A DNA stretch of 64,000 bases, taken from the NCBI RefSeq assembly GCF_038443705.2, contig NZ_CP151767.2, positions 3,091,501-3,155,500 of the forward strand, given 5' to 3'. A program made the position numbers and the translations under genes. Positions 1 to 9,327 of the stretch are shown here, piece after piece (the first letter of the stretch is position 1; the number at the start of each line of letters is the position of its first letter). The notes under the pieces were generated by a model that was given only the letters and a program-made list of their open reading frames with translations, was not told where the DNA came from and ran no database searches. The DNA comes from Yoonia sp. SS1-5 (GTDB lineage Bacteria; Pseudomonadota; Alphaproteobacteria; Rhodobacterales; Rhodobacteraceae).

Positions 1-366
1 CGTGGGCCATTTTGCCTTGCGCTTGATCGTGTAAGTGCCCGGCTCGTAAAGATTGCCCCGTGCGATGGCCACGCCATAGCGCATGGCCGTACCGTCTGCC
101 CGGATGTGATAAAGATAGCGCGCCACGGCATCCACGTGGATGTCGCCGGGCCGCAGACCGTCATTGGCCTGCACCAATTGCGGCAGAAAGCGCGGGTGAA
201 AACCCCAGGGGTTCGTTGTCGCAGGGTCATAATTTGCAGGCGTCACCTGCGCGTCCCAGCGCGCCCATTTAGAGCGGTCCGATACCGGGTTGGCGGCCAC
301 AGCCCCCGGAATGGGCGCCGAGAAGAGCGATGCAGTCGTGATGACAAAATGGCGTCGTGTTAACAT
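1..366 (-). CDS. L,D-transpeptidase family protein, N-terminal part (runs off the window)
   Basis: The reading frame is open from an ATG at 364-366 to the window edge, so only the first 122 codons are present. The N-terminus MLTRRHFVITTASLFSAP has a twin-arginine-like motif and a hydrophobic stretch, so export is likely. The segment GDIHVDAVARYLYHIRADG, followed by MRYGVAIARGNLYEPGTY, resembles the start of a YkuD (ErfK/YbiS) domain of peptidoglycan L,D-transpeptidases. The catalytic Cys/His region lies outside the window, so activity cannot be judged. It is on the same strand as the sigma-factor operon, but a 128-bp gap before it leaves co-transcription open. Confidence 0.75.
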   Translation of the reverse strand, partial: MLTRRHFVITTASLFSAPIPGAVAANPVSDRSKWARWDAQVTPANYDPATTNPWGFHPRFLPQLVQANDGLRPGDIHVDAVARYLYHIRADGTAMRYGVAIARGNLYEPGTYTIKRKAKWPT

Positions 367-494
367 GGAAACCGTATCCTTTTCAGACCCGCTGACTGTT
401 TCAACGACTCAACGGTTAAGACACCAGAAGTGTCGCATCCCGATCCAATAACAATTTCGTGACCCTGACGCCAATCAATTGGTGCCGCAGGTCC

Positions 495-866
495 CTAGCG
501 GTGCTGATCGACCAGAACGGGATTTCCGTCAGGGTCCATGATGACAAAGCTGGCCGGCCCGGTTGTCGTCTCATCCGCCTCGCTGACGAAGGTGACACCA
601 TCTGCCTTCAGCCGCTTCTGAATATCGCGCACATCTTCGAAGTCTTCGACATTCTGTGCGTGTTGGTCCCATCCTGGATTGAAGGTCAGCGCGTTGGCCT
701 CAAGAAACCCGCCGAACAAGCCCAGCACGGTTTCACCATTGCGAAGCATCAGCCAGCCCTGGGCTTCGTCACCACCGAAAGGTTCAAAGCCGAGCTTTGC
801 ATAAAAAGCCTTTGAAGCTGCAATGTCCTTCACATTCAAACTGATCGAAAAAGCACCTAGTTTCAT
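495..866 (-). CDS. VOC (glyoxalase/bleomycin-resistance fold) family protein
   Basis: This 123-residue protein has the vicinal-oxygen-chelate pattern: the start KLGAFSISLNVKDIAASKAF, then FYAKLGF, and near the C-terminus FVIMDPDGNPVLVDQ. The ATG at 866 is chosen over an upstream ATG at 884 because GGGGAG lies just before it and the family starts here. It begins 45 bp downstream of the sigma-factor gene on the same strand, so it is probably the last gene of the YCII-sigma-VOC operon. Small VOC and YCII proteins are common partners of ECF sigma genes. The substrate is unknown. Confidence 0.85.
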   Translation of the reverse strand: MKLGAFSISLNVKDIAASKAFYAKLGFEPFGGDEAQGWLMLRNGETVLGLFGGFLEANALTFNPGWDQHAQNVEDFEDVRDIQKRLKADGVTFVSEADETTTGPASFVIMDPDGNPVLVDQHR

Positions 867-910
867 GAGAGTCTCCCCGTTCAATATACTTCAGCCTACC
901 CAAAAGCGGC

Positions 911-2146
911 TTAGTGAGAAAGCGCATCAAGCTTGCGTTGCAAAAACGCGCGGTTCGGGGCCTCATCAGTAAGTGCGATAGCGGTGACATAGCTTTCGCT
1001 TGCCGAAAACCTGTCGCCTGCGCGTTCCAACAGATCCGCGCGTGCGGTATGGTAAGGCTGATAGCCAGCTATCTGCGGGTCATCGGCGATGCTGTCGAGC
1101 AGTGCGATCGCGTGGGAGACCGAATGCGCATAGGACACCGCCATCGCCTGATTGATCCGAACGACTACGGACGGCTGTATCTGATACAGCAACGCATAAA
1201 GCGCTGAAATCTGTGGCCAATCCGTATCCTCCCATGTCGGGCTTTGGGCGTGTAGCCCGCTGATTGCGGCCTGCAACTGGTAAGGACCGACCTAACCAAG
1301 CGCCAGCGCATCTTTCAGGATCATGTCACCCTGTTTGATTTTGGACCGATCCCAGCGCGCCCGGTTCTGGTCAGCCAAAGCCACCATATCGCCGTCTGCA
1401 TCAAGACGGGCCAAGCGCCGCGCGTCATGCATCAGCATTAGTGCCAACAAGCCCGCGACCTCGGGTTCATCTGGCATCAATTGGTGAAAGATGCGGGCCA
1501 GCCGGATAGCTTCGTCGTTCAAACGCGACTGACCAGATGTTGCTGTCGTGTAGCCTTCAGTGAAGATCAAATAAATCACTGCCAGCACGGCCTTCACCCG
1601 CTCGGGCAACATGTTCTGGTCGGGCACCTCGTATGGGATCTTGGCCGCTGCAATCTTGCGTTTGGCACGCACCAGGCGCTGGGCCATCGCCTCTGGCTTG
1701 TCAAGAAAGGCGGCGGCAATGGCATCGGTGGTCAGGCCGCCCAAGGTGCGCAAGGTCAGCGCCACTTGGGTCTTTTGTTCTAAAGCGGGGTGGCAGCAGG
1801 TGAAGATCATCTCCATCCGCTTGTCGGGTATCACCTGGGTGTCATCAGTTTGCGTGTGCGCGGCCTCTGCAAGCAGCGACAATTCCGGGATGCGCGCGGC
1901 AAAGCGCGCGTCCCGGCGCAATCGGTCATTGGCACGCCGGCGGGCCGTTGTGATCAGCCAAGCCGCAGGAGAGTTTGGCAGACCGGCGTCTGGCCAAACC
2001 TCCATGGCTTTTGCGATAGCGTCCTGCAGGCTATCCTCTGCAAGCTGCAGATCGCCAAGCGACTTGGTCAAAGCGGCCAATATGCGGCCCCACTCTTCCC
2101 GAACGACCGCCTCGATGGCTTGCGCAGTGGTCAGGTGAGGCAGCAT
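911..2146 (-). pseudogene. ECF42-like sigma factor with DUF6596-type C-terminal extension, interrupted by an in-frame amber codon
   Basis: Residues 1-284 (2146 down to 1295) hold sigma region 2 ([18 protein letters not shown], then [21 protein letters not shown]) and region 4 ([21 protein letters not shown]), followed by the long helical extension typical of this group. A TAG at 1292-1294 stops the frame. Beyond it the same frame continues as VGPYQLQAAISGLHAQSP to a TAA at 911, about 411 codons in all, which is the expected full length. There is no frameshift: one base change explains the break. The gene may be a recent pseudogene, may give a 284-residue truncated sigma factor, or may be read through. 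It lies 6 bp after the YCII gene, the usual partner of ECF42 sigma factors. Confidence 0.85.
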
Positions 2147-2152
2147 TGGGGT

Positions 2153-2506
2153 TTAGCTATCCCAGACGACGACAGGGCGGATTTCGATCCGACCATAGGT
2201 GGCCGTCGGGATTTTGGCGGCCTTGGCGATGGCCTCATCAAGGTCTTTGCATTCCAGCAGGTAATAGCCGCCAAGCTGCTCTTTGGTTTCGGCAAACGGG
2301 CCGTCTGTGGTGATGGTTTTACCGTCGCGGACCGTCACCGTCGTTGCGGTGGCAATAGGTTGCAATGCGTCGGCATGGACCATCGCGCCGCTGTCACGCA
2401 TCTCTGTGGTGTAGTCCTGATAGGCTTTCATGAAAGGACCAAATGCATCGGTCCCCGGCTGCGGTCCGGTTCCTTCGGCCGAATAGATAAGACACATATA
2501 TTGCAT
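2153..2506 (-). CDS. YCII-related (DGPF domain) protein
   Basis: This 117-residue protein begins MQYMCLIYSAEG and contains TITTDGPFAETKEQLGGYY, the DGPF signature of the YCII family. The ATG at 2506 is preceded by AGGAGA at good spacing. An ATG at 2608 would add 34 residues that do not fit the family and would lie upstream of the predicted promoter. It is the first gene of an operon with the ECF42-like sigma gene (6 bp apart) and the VOC gene. DGPF proteins are the characteristic neighbours and regulatory targets of ECF42 sigma factors. Their biochemical role is not established. Confidence 0.88.
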   Translation of the reverse strand: MQYMCLIYSAEGTGPQPGTDAFGPFMKAYQDYTTEMRDSGAMVHADALQPIATATTVTVRDGKTITTDGPFAETKEQLGGYYLLECKDLDEAIAKAAKIPTATYGRIEIRPVVVWDS

Positions 2507-2555
2507 GTTTCCGTCTCCTGTTATGCGGTCGGCGTGATTGCCTTCCTGCCTACCA

Positions 2556-2582
2556 GACGTCCGGGTTTTTCCAAAATCGACA
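2556..2582 (-). promoter_or_regulatory. Putative ECF42-type promoter of the YCII-sigma-VOC operon
   Basis: Read on the minus strand the site is TGTCGA (2582-2577), a 17-nt spacer, then CGTC (2559-2556). This matches the motif I recall being reported for ECF42 target promoters (TGTCGA at -35, CG[A/T]C at -10). It lies about 50 nt upstream of the YCII start codon, where a self-regulated promoter of such an operon is expected. The match is seen in the sequence; recognition by the adjacent sigma factor is inference. Confidence 0.6.
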
Positions 2583-2715
2583 TCCATGGGGAAATTTTTT
2601 TCAGGCACCGCGCATGATGTACAGATGTGCTTGATTTCCCGGCCGATTCCAAATACATCGCCCGCGATGTTGGAACGGGCCGCTATGGCCCCTCAGAATT
2701 AAGGGCCCGCACGCT

Positions 2716-3891
<1,176 letters not shown>

Positions 3892-4117
3892 GCCACAGGC
3901 TTACTCACTATTCAGGAGCGGGAATGGCAGGCGTTTGCAAAGCAAATGCCGAGAACGCACCTGGTAGCAAATTGAACGCAACGCCGTTCCTGACGTGATC
4001 CGGGACCTCCCACAGTAACAAAGGCCGCCTCGAATGAGGCGGCCTTTTTGCATTGCGCTTGGTTAGCGGCGAAACGACCTTGGCGCTTCTCGGGACAGAG
4101 CCAGACAGACCGACACC
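3892..4117 (+). repeat. tuf 3' flanking block shared by both tuf loci
   Basis: About 225 bp downstream of tuf1 closely match 27450-27677 downstream of tuf2, with scattered substitutions and at least one indel (AGCAAATTG here, AGCCAAATCG there). The block holds a 9-bp hairpin (3930-3938 with 3942-3950) and the tuf terminator. Similarity stops near 4117. Short frames inside it are not kept between the copies because of the indel, so it is probably non-coding. The rest of the gap to 4273 shows nothing recognisable. Confidence 0.85.
4020..4049 (+). terminator. Intrinsic terminator of tuf1
   Basis: A perfect 12-bp stem (4020-4031 with 4036-4047), AAAGGCCGCCTC paired to GAGGCGGCCTTT with loop GAAT, ends in a T run. 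The same terminator occurs after tuf2. Confidence 0.92.
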
Positions 4118-4273
4118 GTAGGTTGGGCCTCGACCCATCATACCCAAACAAACAAGGTCACTTCGAACTGGGCGACTCTTAAGTGGTTCCTGATAATCAA
4201 TTTGAATTGGTTTCTTGGTAGTCAATGTATGAATCACCGACTAAAAATACACGAAGTCGAAAAGGGAAATTAG

Positions 4274-4528
4274 ATGAAACATTTTTTATGGTCTCTGGGT
4301 CTGCTAGCCGTGACTGCCGCATGTAGTAGCCAGCCATCTCCCGATATGCTTGTTCAAAATCGCGATGGAGACATGGTTACAGGTAAGTTCGGTTCAAACT
4401 GGACTGTTGAAGAGCTTCGAGGCGATGGGTTGGGTGCTGTTTGCGAAGCGGGTGAAACTGCAACTAATTTTGTCGCAGAACTTGCTCCAGATGGATCGGG
4501 ATCATTTTCAGCGACCTGCACGCGTTAG
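4274..4528 (+). CDS. Small putative lipoprotein
   Basis: This 84-residue protein has a lysine-containing start, a short hydrophobic segment and a lipobox-like VTAAC, so it should be cleaved and lipidated at about Cys17. The mature part is short and polar and carries two further cysteines (AVCEAGET and SATCTR) that could form a disulfide. An AGGGA lies upstream of the ATG. I do not recognise the family. The stretch around it is more AT-rich than its neighbours, and it sits between tuf1 and the rpsJ remnant, so it was probably inserted after the duplication of that segment. Confidence 0.65.
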   Translation: MKHFLWSLGLLAVTAACSSQPSPDMLVQNRDGDMVTGKFGSNWTVEELRGDGLGAVCEAGETATNFVAELAPDGSGSFSATCTR

Positions 4529-4654
4529 TGCAATAGCTTAGCGCACCTCCGGCAGGACAACTCGTCGGAGTGCGCGCCAATGTGCATCGGTAATCAACCC
4601 AGTCCATTCCGGGCTATGGCGGTATTGGTTGATCACGCACTGTCCATTCATCCC

Positions 4655-4943
4655 GTTACGCCTCCCCCTACACGCCCGGTACCCAACGAGGACGCGCCGC
4701 GCGGGCCCTTTATGCGTTGGGCAAAAAAGACGCGATGAAGGGGCGGATGAGCCTCTATCCTACTCTCCGATTCAGGCCCCATCGAAAAGGTGATGCACCT
4801 GGCCGCTCCGCGCCAAAACATCCGTATCCGCCTTAAGGCGTCGGATTACCGAGTGCTTGATGCAGGCACGCAGGAAATCGTCAGCAACAGGCGCTTGCGT
4901 TCACGATACCAACGCTGACAAGAAACCCCGCGACAAGTTGCGA
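4655..4943 (+). pseudogene. rpsJ: Decayed copy of the rpsJ promoter, leader and 5' coding region
   Basis: The stretch from about 4655 aligns with the region upstream of and within the intact rpsJ (30134-30490). Shared runs include GACGCGATGA, ATCCGTATCCGCCTTAAGGC (4832-4851) and GAAATCGTCAGCA. The start ATG has become CTG at 4799. Codons from the middle of the gene are deleted, and similarity ends after a segment matching the codons for DKKSRDQ (about 4916-4940). It cannot encode S10. Together with tuf1 it marks an ancient duplication of a tuf-rpsJ unit. The flanks 4529-4654 and 4944-5060 hold nothing I can identify. Confidence 0.85.
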
Positions 4944-5060
4944 CCAAACCCCCAATCCTTGTTTAAGTGAAATCTGCTTTGCCAAATTACATTCAACGAA
5001 AGTGGTCTGCGCTTTGGGACGACCCTTGTTCAAATCCTTGCACATCTCTCACAAAGACCT

Positions 5061-5750
5061 CTACGGCCCCGCCGGCAGTCCCAGCGCCTTGTCGGCCTTT
5101 GCCGTCTGGGCCAGCAAAAAGGCCTGCATCTCGGACCGTAATGCTATCTGCTGCGCTGCATCCATCTTACGTGGCACTTCTGACGGAAACCGCGAGAACA
5201 CGACCGACCCTTTTGTAAAGGGCAGCGGCACCAGCATCCTGTCCCAACTGTCCACCCGCTTGGCCCGCTGCGTGGCAAAGGCATAACTGAACACCGGTCG
5301 CCCGGTGGCCCGCGCCCAGTCGATTGGCGGGTCCTTCATGATCAGGGCAGGGCCTTCGGGCCCATCTGCCGTGATCCCGATACTGGTGCCTTCTTTCACC
5401 TGCTTCATGATCTGGCGTGATGTGGCCCGGTTGGATCGCTTTTCGCGCATCTCGAAGGGTTGCAGCCCTTGTTGGCGTTGCATCGCCCCGACGACGCGTC
5501 CAATGGGCGAACTGGTGTGGATGCTGGATAGCTGCCCGTCTTTGACCGGCCAGTGAAACGGACCCATCAGCAACCGGCTATGCCAAACGACCAGAATGAT
5601 TGGTCCATCCGCAAGTGCGGCCTTTAACGCGTCCAGCCCCTGAATGTCCCAGCGTGTTGTCCGGTAGCACAGCCCGAAGTAACAGCGCGCGACAAACCCC
5701 AGTATCCAGGCGAGCGTCTTGGATTTTTCGAGCCGTTTGCGCAGCGACAT
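5061..5750 (-). CDS. Lysophospholipid acyltransferase family protein (DUF374)
   Basis: This protein of about 229 residues has the DUF374 pattern: IILVVWHSRLLMGPFHW (catalytic-type His region), SSIHTSSPIGRVVGAM, then GITADGPEGPALIMKDPPI. The family is related to lipid A and phospholipid acyltransferases and is expected to act at the inner membrane; the N-terminal segment TLAWILGFVARCYFGLCY could associate with it. The ATG at 5750 (MSLRKRLEKSKTL) fits the family start. An in-frame ATG at 5795 and a TTG at 5813 are possible but have no better ribosome site. It is divergent from tRNA-Trp. Confidence 0.85.
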   Translation of the reverse strand: MSLRKRLEKSKTLAWILGFVARCYFGLCYRTTRWDIQGLDALKAALADGPIILVVWHSRLLMGPFHWPVKDGQLSSIHTSSPIGRVVGAMQRQQGLQPFEMREKRSNRATSRQIMKQVKEGTSIGITADGPEGPALIMKDPPIDWARATGRPVFSYAFATQRAKRVDSWDRMLVPLPFTKGSVVFSRFPSEVPRKMDAAQQIALRSEMQAFLLAQTAKADKALGLPAGP

Positions 5751-5832
5751 GAGAACCGGGCCTTCATCCAGCAATTGTCCGCCCTGTTTCAACATTTCTT
5801 GGGGTGATGACAAGCCTGCCGCGTGTTCACTC

Positions 5833-5859
5833 TTGAACCGCTCCGCAATTCGGACTAAC
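5833..5859 (+). promoter_or_regulatory. Possible promoter of the tRNA-Trp / secE unit
   Basis: TTGAAC (5833-5838) is followed after 15 nt by ACTAAC (5854-5859), 15 bp before the tRNA. The -10 is a weak match, so this is a position-based suggestion. Confidence 0.3.
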
Positions 5860-5874
5860 CCAACACCCGGTCAT

Positions 5875-5950
<76 letters not shown>

Positions 5951-5988
5951 GACCAGATCACCGCCCGCCGGAGGATCGTTGTTTTCCC

Positions 5989-6897
5989 ATGCATATCGCC
6001 AAGGATCGGCTGAGCATCGCGTTTCACGTGGGCGCCCATAAAACCGCAACGTCCCATCTGCAGCGGTCGCTGCGCGCGGCGTCTGATGCGTTGGCAGATC
6101 AGGGCGTGATGTATTACGGCCCCGATCATTTCCGGTTGCCCGGTCGGTCGCTGCCTGCGCTATTTGGCCAGAAAGCCACCCAGAAACGCGCCCCTGCCGA
6201 TCAACTGGATCTGCTGCGCAAGGGCGGTCACCGGCTGATCATCAGCGAAGAGAATTTCATGGGCGTTCTGAACAGTCCGCGCCGCCGCCCCGTCAAGATG
6301 CGCTACCCCGAGGCCGGACGCCGCGTTGCCGACATCGCAACTGCCGTGGATGTTGGCGGGCTGGATGTCTTTCTGAGCATCCGGAATCCCGCGACCTTTC
6401 TGAACTCTGCCTATTGTCAGATGTTGCTGGGCGGCCGGGTGATGCCCTTTGCAAAATTCGCGCGGATCAACCCGATTGAAAGCGTCAATTGGCATTCATT
6501 GGCAAAGCGATTGAGCAGAGCGCGCGGCGTCAATCGGGTCGTGGTCTGGCGGTTCGAGGATTACGCGCCGCTCTTTCCGCGCATCTGTACGGCGCTGGCG
6601 GGTCCAGATGCGGGCGGGCTGATCGCCCCCTTGGCGCGGCGCATCCATGTGGGTCTGTCTGCGACCGCTGTTGCAGAGGTTCTGATGCAGGACGGAACGG
6701 GGGCTGATGACAGGGTCGCGAACCGTGCGCGTAAGGCACATCCGGTATCCGCTGACACCCCCCCTTTTGACGGTTTTGATACACATATTCATGGATTGGC
6801 AGATGCCGCATATTCCGGGCAGATCGCGGCAATCCGGGCACTCCCGAAGGTCACTTTTCTTGATCCTGCTGTCACGCCCGATACAGTGCGGTCTTGA
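5989..6897 (+). CDS. Sulfotransferase-like P-loop protein
   Basis: The 302-residue protein opens with SIAFHVGAHKTATSHLQRSL, which resembles the 5'-phosphosulfate-binding loop of PAPS-dependent sulfotransferases. A central DVFLSIRNPATFLNSAYCQ corresponds to the 3'-phosphate-binding Arg/Ser region of that fold. The acceptor is unknown, and the C-terminal half is not recognised. GGAGG precedes the ATG. It lies 38 bp after tRNA-Trp and 54 bp before secE on the same strand, so it is probably co-transcribed with them, which is an unusual passenger for this locus. Confidence 0.7.
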   Translation: MHIAKDRLSIAFHVGAHKTATSHLQRSLRAASDALADQGVMYYGPDHFRLPGRSLPALFGQKATQKRAPADQLDLLRKGGHRLIISEENFMGVLNSPRRRPVKMRYPEAGRRVADIATAVDVGGLDVFLSIRNPATFLNSAYCQMLLGGRVMPFAKFARINPIESVNWHSLAKRLSRARGVNRVVVWRFEDYAPLFPRICTALAGPDAGGLIAPLARRIHVGLSATAVAEVLMQDGTGADDRVANRARKAHPVSADTPPFDGFDTHIHGLADAAYSGQIAAIRALPKVTFLDPAVTPDTVRS

Positions 6898-6951
6898 AAC
6901 TGCGCCGCAGACTTCGTATGTGCAGCCCTGTTTCCACAAAGGACCTCTGCC

Positions 6952-7152
6952 ATGGCCATCGCCAATCCCGCCAAATTCATTCAGGAAGTCCGCGCCGAAA
7001 TCGCCAAGGTGGTTTGGCCGACCCGTCGCGAGGTGATCCTGACCACGATCATGGTGTTCATCATGGCGGCTGTCACTGCGGTGTTCTTTTCCCTTGTAGA
7101 TCTCCTGATCCGTAATGGACTGACCGGCGTTTTAAACTATTTCGGCGGCTAG
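6952..7152 (+). CDS. secE: Preprotein translocase subunit SecE
   Basis: This 66-residue protein is the single-span SecE type. A cytoplasmic amphipathic helix (FIQEVRAEIAKVVWPTRREV) with the conserved WPTR motif precedes one membrane segment (TTIMVFIMAAVTAVFFSLVDLLI). It clamps SecY in the inner-membrane translocon. AAAGGA lies upstream of the ATG. It is followed by nusG after a 280-bp gap (7153-7432) that contains no convincing gene. Confidence 0.97.
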   Translation: MAIANPAKFIQEVRAEIAKVVWPTRREVILTTIMVFIMAAVTAVFFSLVDLLIRNGLTGVLNYFGG

Positions 7153-7432
7153 GGCCGCAGTGATCGGGGCGGTATCCGGCGCTGGCCCACGGCCAGGACC
7201 GCCGCATCAAACCGTCTGGTCTATCGTTGGGGTTTCGCGGCCAGACCCGGGCAGAATATATCCCTCGCCCTCTTGAAAAACGGCAGGGTCGGCGGTATCA
7301 GCCACACAACTTCCGAAAATGGCGTGCGGCGAATCGTGTTGCGCGCCGCTTTTATTTTCGGCGGACAGCCATGCGGCTGGATGAACATGAAATTTCGGCC
7401 CGGTGGGTCGGCGACGACAGGGTGCCCTAAAC

Positions 7433-7963
7433 ATGGCAAAACGTTGGTATTCGGTGAGCGTTCTCTCGAATTTCGAGAAAAAGATCGCAGAAGAAATCCG
7501 CACCAAGGCGGAAGAGCGTGGTCTGGACGAACAGATCGACGAAGTGCTGGTGCCCACCGAAGAAGTCATCGAAATTCGGCGCAACAAGAAAGTCACCGCC
7601 GAGCGGCGCTTTATGCCTGGATATGTGCTTGTTCACATGGAAATGTCCGATGAGGGCTATCACCTGATCAACTCGATCAACCGCGTTACAGGCTTTCTTG
7701 GCCCCCAGGGTCGCCCGATGCCGATGCGTGACGCCGAGGTGCAGGCCATCCTTGGCCGCGTTCAGGAAGGCGAAGAAGCCCCGCGCACGCTCATCAATTT
7801 CGAGATCGGCGAGAAAGTCAAAGTCAACGATGGCCCGTTCGAGGATTTCGACGGGATGGTCGAGGAAGTGGACGAAGAGAACCAGCGCTTGAAGGTGACG
7901 GTCTCTATCTTTGGCCGGGCGACACCGGTCGAATTGGAATACACGCAGGTTACCAAACAGTAA
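7433..7963 (+). CDS. nusG: Transcription termination/antitermination factor NusG
   Basis: The 176-residue protein begins AKRWYSVSVLSNFEKKIAEE (NGN domain) and contains RRFMPGYVLVHMEM and GFLGPQGRPMPM. It ends with a KOW domain (EKVKVNDGPFEDFDGMVEEV). It binds the RNA polymerase clamp and Rho or ribosomal S10. The ATG at 7433 is the family start; an in-frame ATG 30 nt earlier is not supported. The 116-bp gap to rplK contains short inverted repeats that could be an rplK leader, with no specific motif identified. Confidence 0.97.
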   Translation: MAKRWYSVSVLSNFEKKIAEEIRTKAEERGLDEQIDEVLVPTEEVIEIRRNKKVTAERRFMPGYVLVHMEMSDEGYHLINSINRVTGFLGPQGRPMPMRDAEVQAILGRVQEGEEAPRTLINFEIGEKVKVNDGPFEDFDGMVEEVDEENQRLKVTVSIFGRATPVELEYTQVTKQ

Positions 7964-8079
7964 TCCGCGTGCTCAGACGTGGGAGGTCCGGATTTGATCC
8001 GCACCGAACCACGGCATCACCGCCCCAACCGGGGCAAATGTAGGTCGGGCAGGTCCCGACGCTGAAAAGGAGAAGGCCA

Positions 8080-8505
8080 ATGGCCAAGAAGATTATGGGT
8101 ACGCTCAAGCTGCAGGTTCCTGCAGGCCAGGCCAACCCGTCCCCACCCGTGGGTCCGGCGCTGGGTCAGCGCGGTATCAACATCATGGAATTCTGCAAGG
8201 CGTTCAACGCCAAGTCAGGCGATCTGGAGCCCGGTGCCCCATGCCCGACCGTGATCACCTATTATCAGGACAAGTCGTTCTCGATGGAAATCAAGACGCC
8301 GCCTGCGTCTTATTACATCAAGAAAGCGGCCAAGCTGAAATCTGGTTCGAAAGAACCGGGCAAGTCCGTTGCAGGCTCCATCACTGGTAAGCAGGTGCGC
8401 GAAATCGCCGAAGCAAAGATGAAGGATCTGAACGCCAACGATATCGAAGGCGCAATGCTGATCATCGCGGGTTCTGCCCGCTCTATGGGCATCGAGGTGA
8501 AGTAA
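8080..8505 (+). CDS. rplK: 50S ribosomal protein L11
   Basis: The 141-residue protein matches L11: [20 protein letters not shown] and [16 protein letters not shown], the GTPase-centre rRNA-binding protein of the stalk base. A strong AAGGAGAAGG precedes the ATG. Its TAA overlaps the ATG of rplA by one base, so the two genes are translationally coupled. Confidence 0.98.
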   Translation: MAKKIMGTLKLQVPAGQANPSPPVGPALGQRGINIMEFCKAFNAKSGDLEPGAPCPTVITYYQDKSFSMEIKTPPASYYIKKAAKLKSGSKEPGKSVAGSITGKQVREIAEAKMKDLNANDIEGAMLIIAGSARSMGIEVK

Positions 8506-9206
8506 TGGCTAAGTTTGGTAAGCGCACAACTGCGGCCCGCGCCGCATTCGAGGGCAAGCACAACGTCACCGTTGAAGAAGCCGCTGCATTGGTCAAAGAC
8601 AACGCCAAGGCAAAATTCGACGAATCCATCGAGATTGCGATGACACTGGGCGTTGACCCGCGTCACGCTGACCAGATGGTTCGCGGGACAGTCTCCCTGC
8701 CGCATGGCACTGGCAAAACCGTTCGCGTGGCTGTTTTTGCCCGCGGCGAAAAGGCCGAAGAAGCCAAGGCCGCCGGCGCTGATATCGTTGGTGCCGAGGA
8801 TCTGATGGAAACCGTCCAGGGCGGCACCATCGAATTCGACCGTTGCATTGCAACACCTGATATGATGGCTGTTGTCGGTCGTCTGGGTAAGGTACTTGGC
8901 CCACGTAACCTGATGCCGAACCCGCGGGTTGGCACTGTGACCATGGACGTCAAGCAAGCTGTCGAGGACGCCAAAGGCGGTCAGGTGCAGTTCAAGGCGG
9001 AAAAGGCCGGTGTTGTACATGCGGGTATCGGCAAAGCGTCGTTCTCTGCCAAGCAAATCGAAGAGAACATGTTGGCCTTTGTTGACGCGGTTGGCAAAGC
9101 AAAGCCATCAGGTGCCAAGGGGACCTACATGAAAAAGATCGCCGTCAGCTCGACCATGGGTCCAGGCGTTTCCATCGACGTGTCCTCGGCAACCGGCAAC
9201 GCGTAA
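8505..9206 (+). CDS. rplA: 50S ribosomal protein L1
   Basis: L1 (233 residues) forms the mobile stalk near the E site and, in other bacteria, represses its own operon. Segments such as [36 protein letters not shown] and [20 protein letters not shown] are characteristic. It starts inside the stop codon of rplK and is followed by a palindrome (9208-9221) and a strong terminator, so rplJL belongs to a separate unit. Confidence 0.98.
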   Translation: MAKFGKRTTAARAAFEGKHNVTVEEAAALVKDNAKAKFDESIEIAMTLGVDPRHADQMVRGTVSLPHGTGKTVRVAVFARGEKAEEAKAAGADIVGAEDLMETVQGGTIEFDRCIATPDMMAVVGRLGKVLGPRNLMPNPRVGTVTMDVKQAVEDAKGGQVQFKAEKAGVVHAGIGKASFSAKQIEENMLAFVDAVGKAKPSGAKGTYMKKIAVSSTMGPGVSIDVSSATGNA

Positions 9207-9232
9207 AGCGCAGTACTGCGCATCTCGGCTAG

Positions 9233-9267
9233 AAAGGGCGGTCCATACGGGCCGCCCTTTGTTTTTT
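9233..9267 (+). terminator. Intrinsic terminator after rplKA
   Basis: A 12-bp stem (9233-9244 with 9249-9260) containing AAAGGGCGG and CCGCCCTTT is followed by a T-rich run (9262-9267). A perfect 14-bp palindrome GCGCAGTACTGCGC lies just upstream at 9208-9221. Confidence 0.92.
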
Positions 9268-9327
9268 GTGACATGAAAATGGCAGGATAGCGGGACGAAG
9301 TTGCCGTTCGTATTCAGGCAACGAAGG

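Noticed and set aside
3924..3998. Short frame MAGVCKANAENAPGSKLNAT after tuf1 with a possible ribosome site
   Set aside because: The copy after tuf2 has a one-base insertion that changes the frame and ending, so coding is not conserved; a hairpin explains the sequence better.
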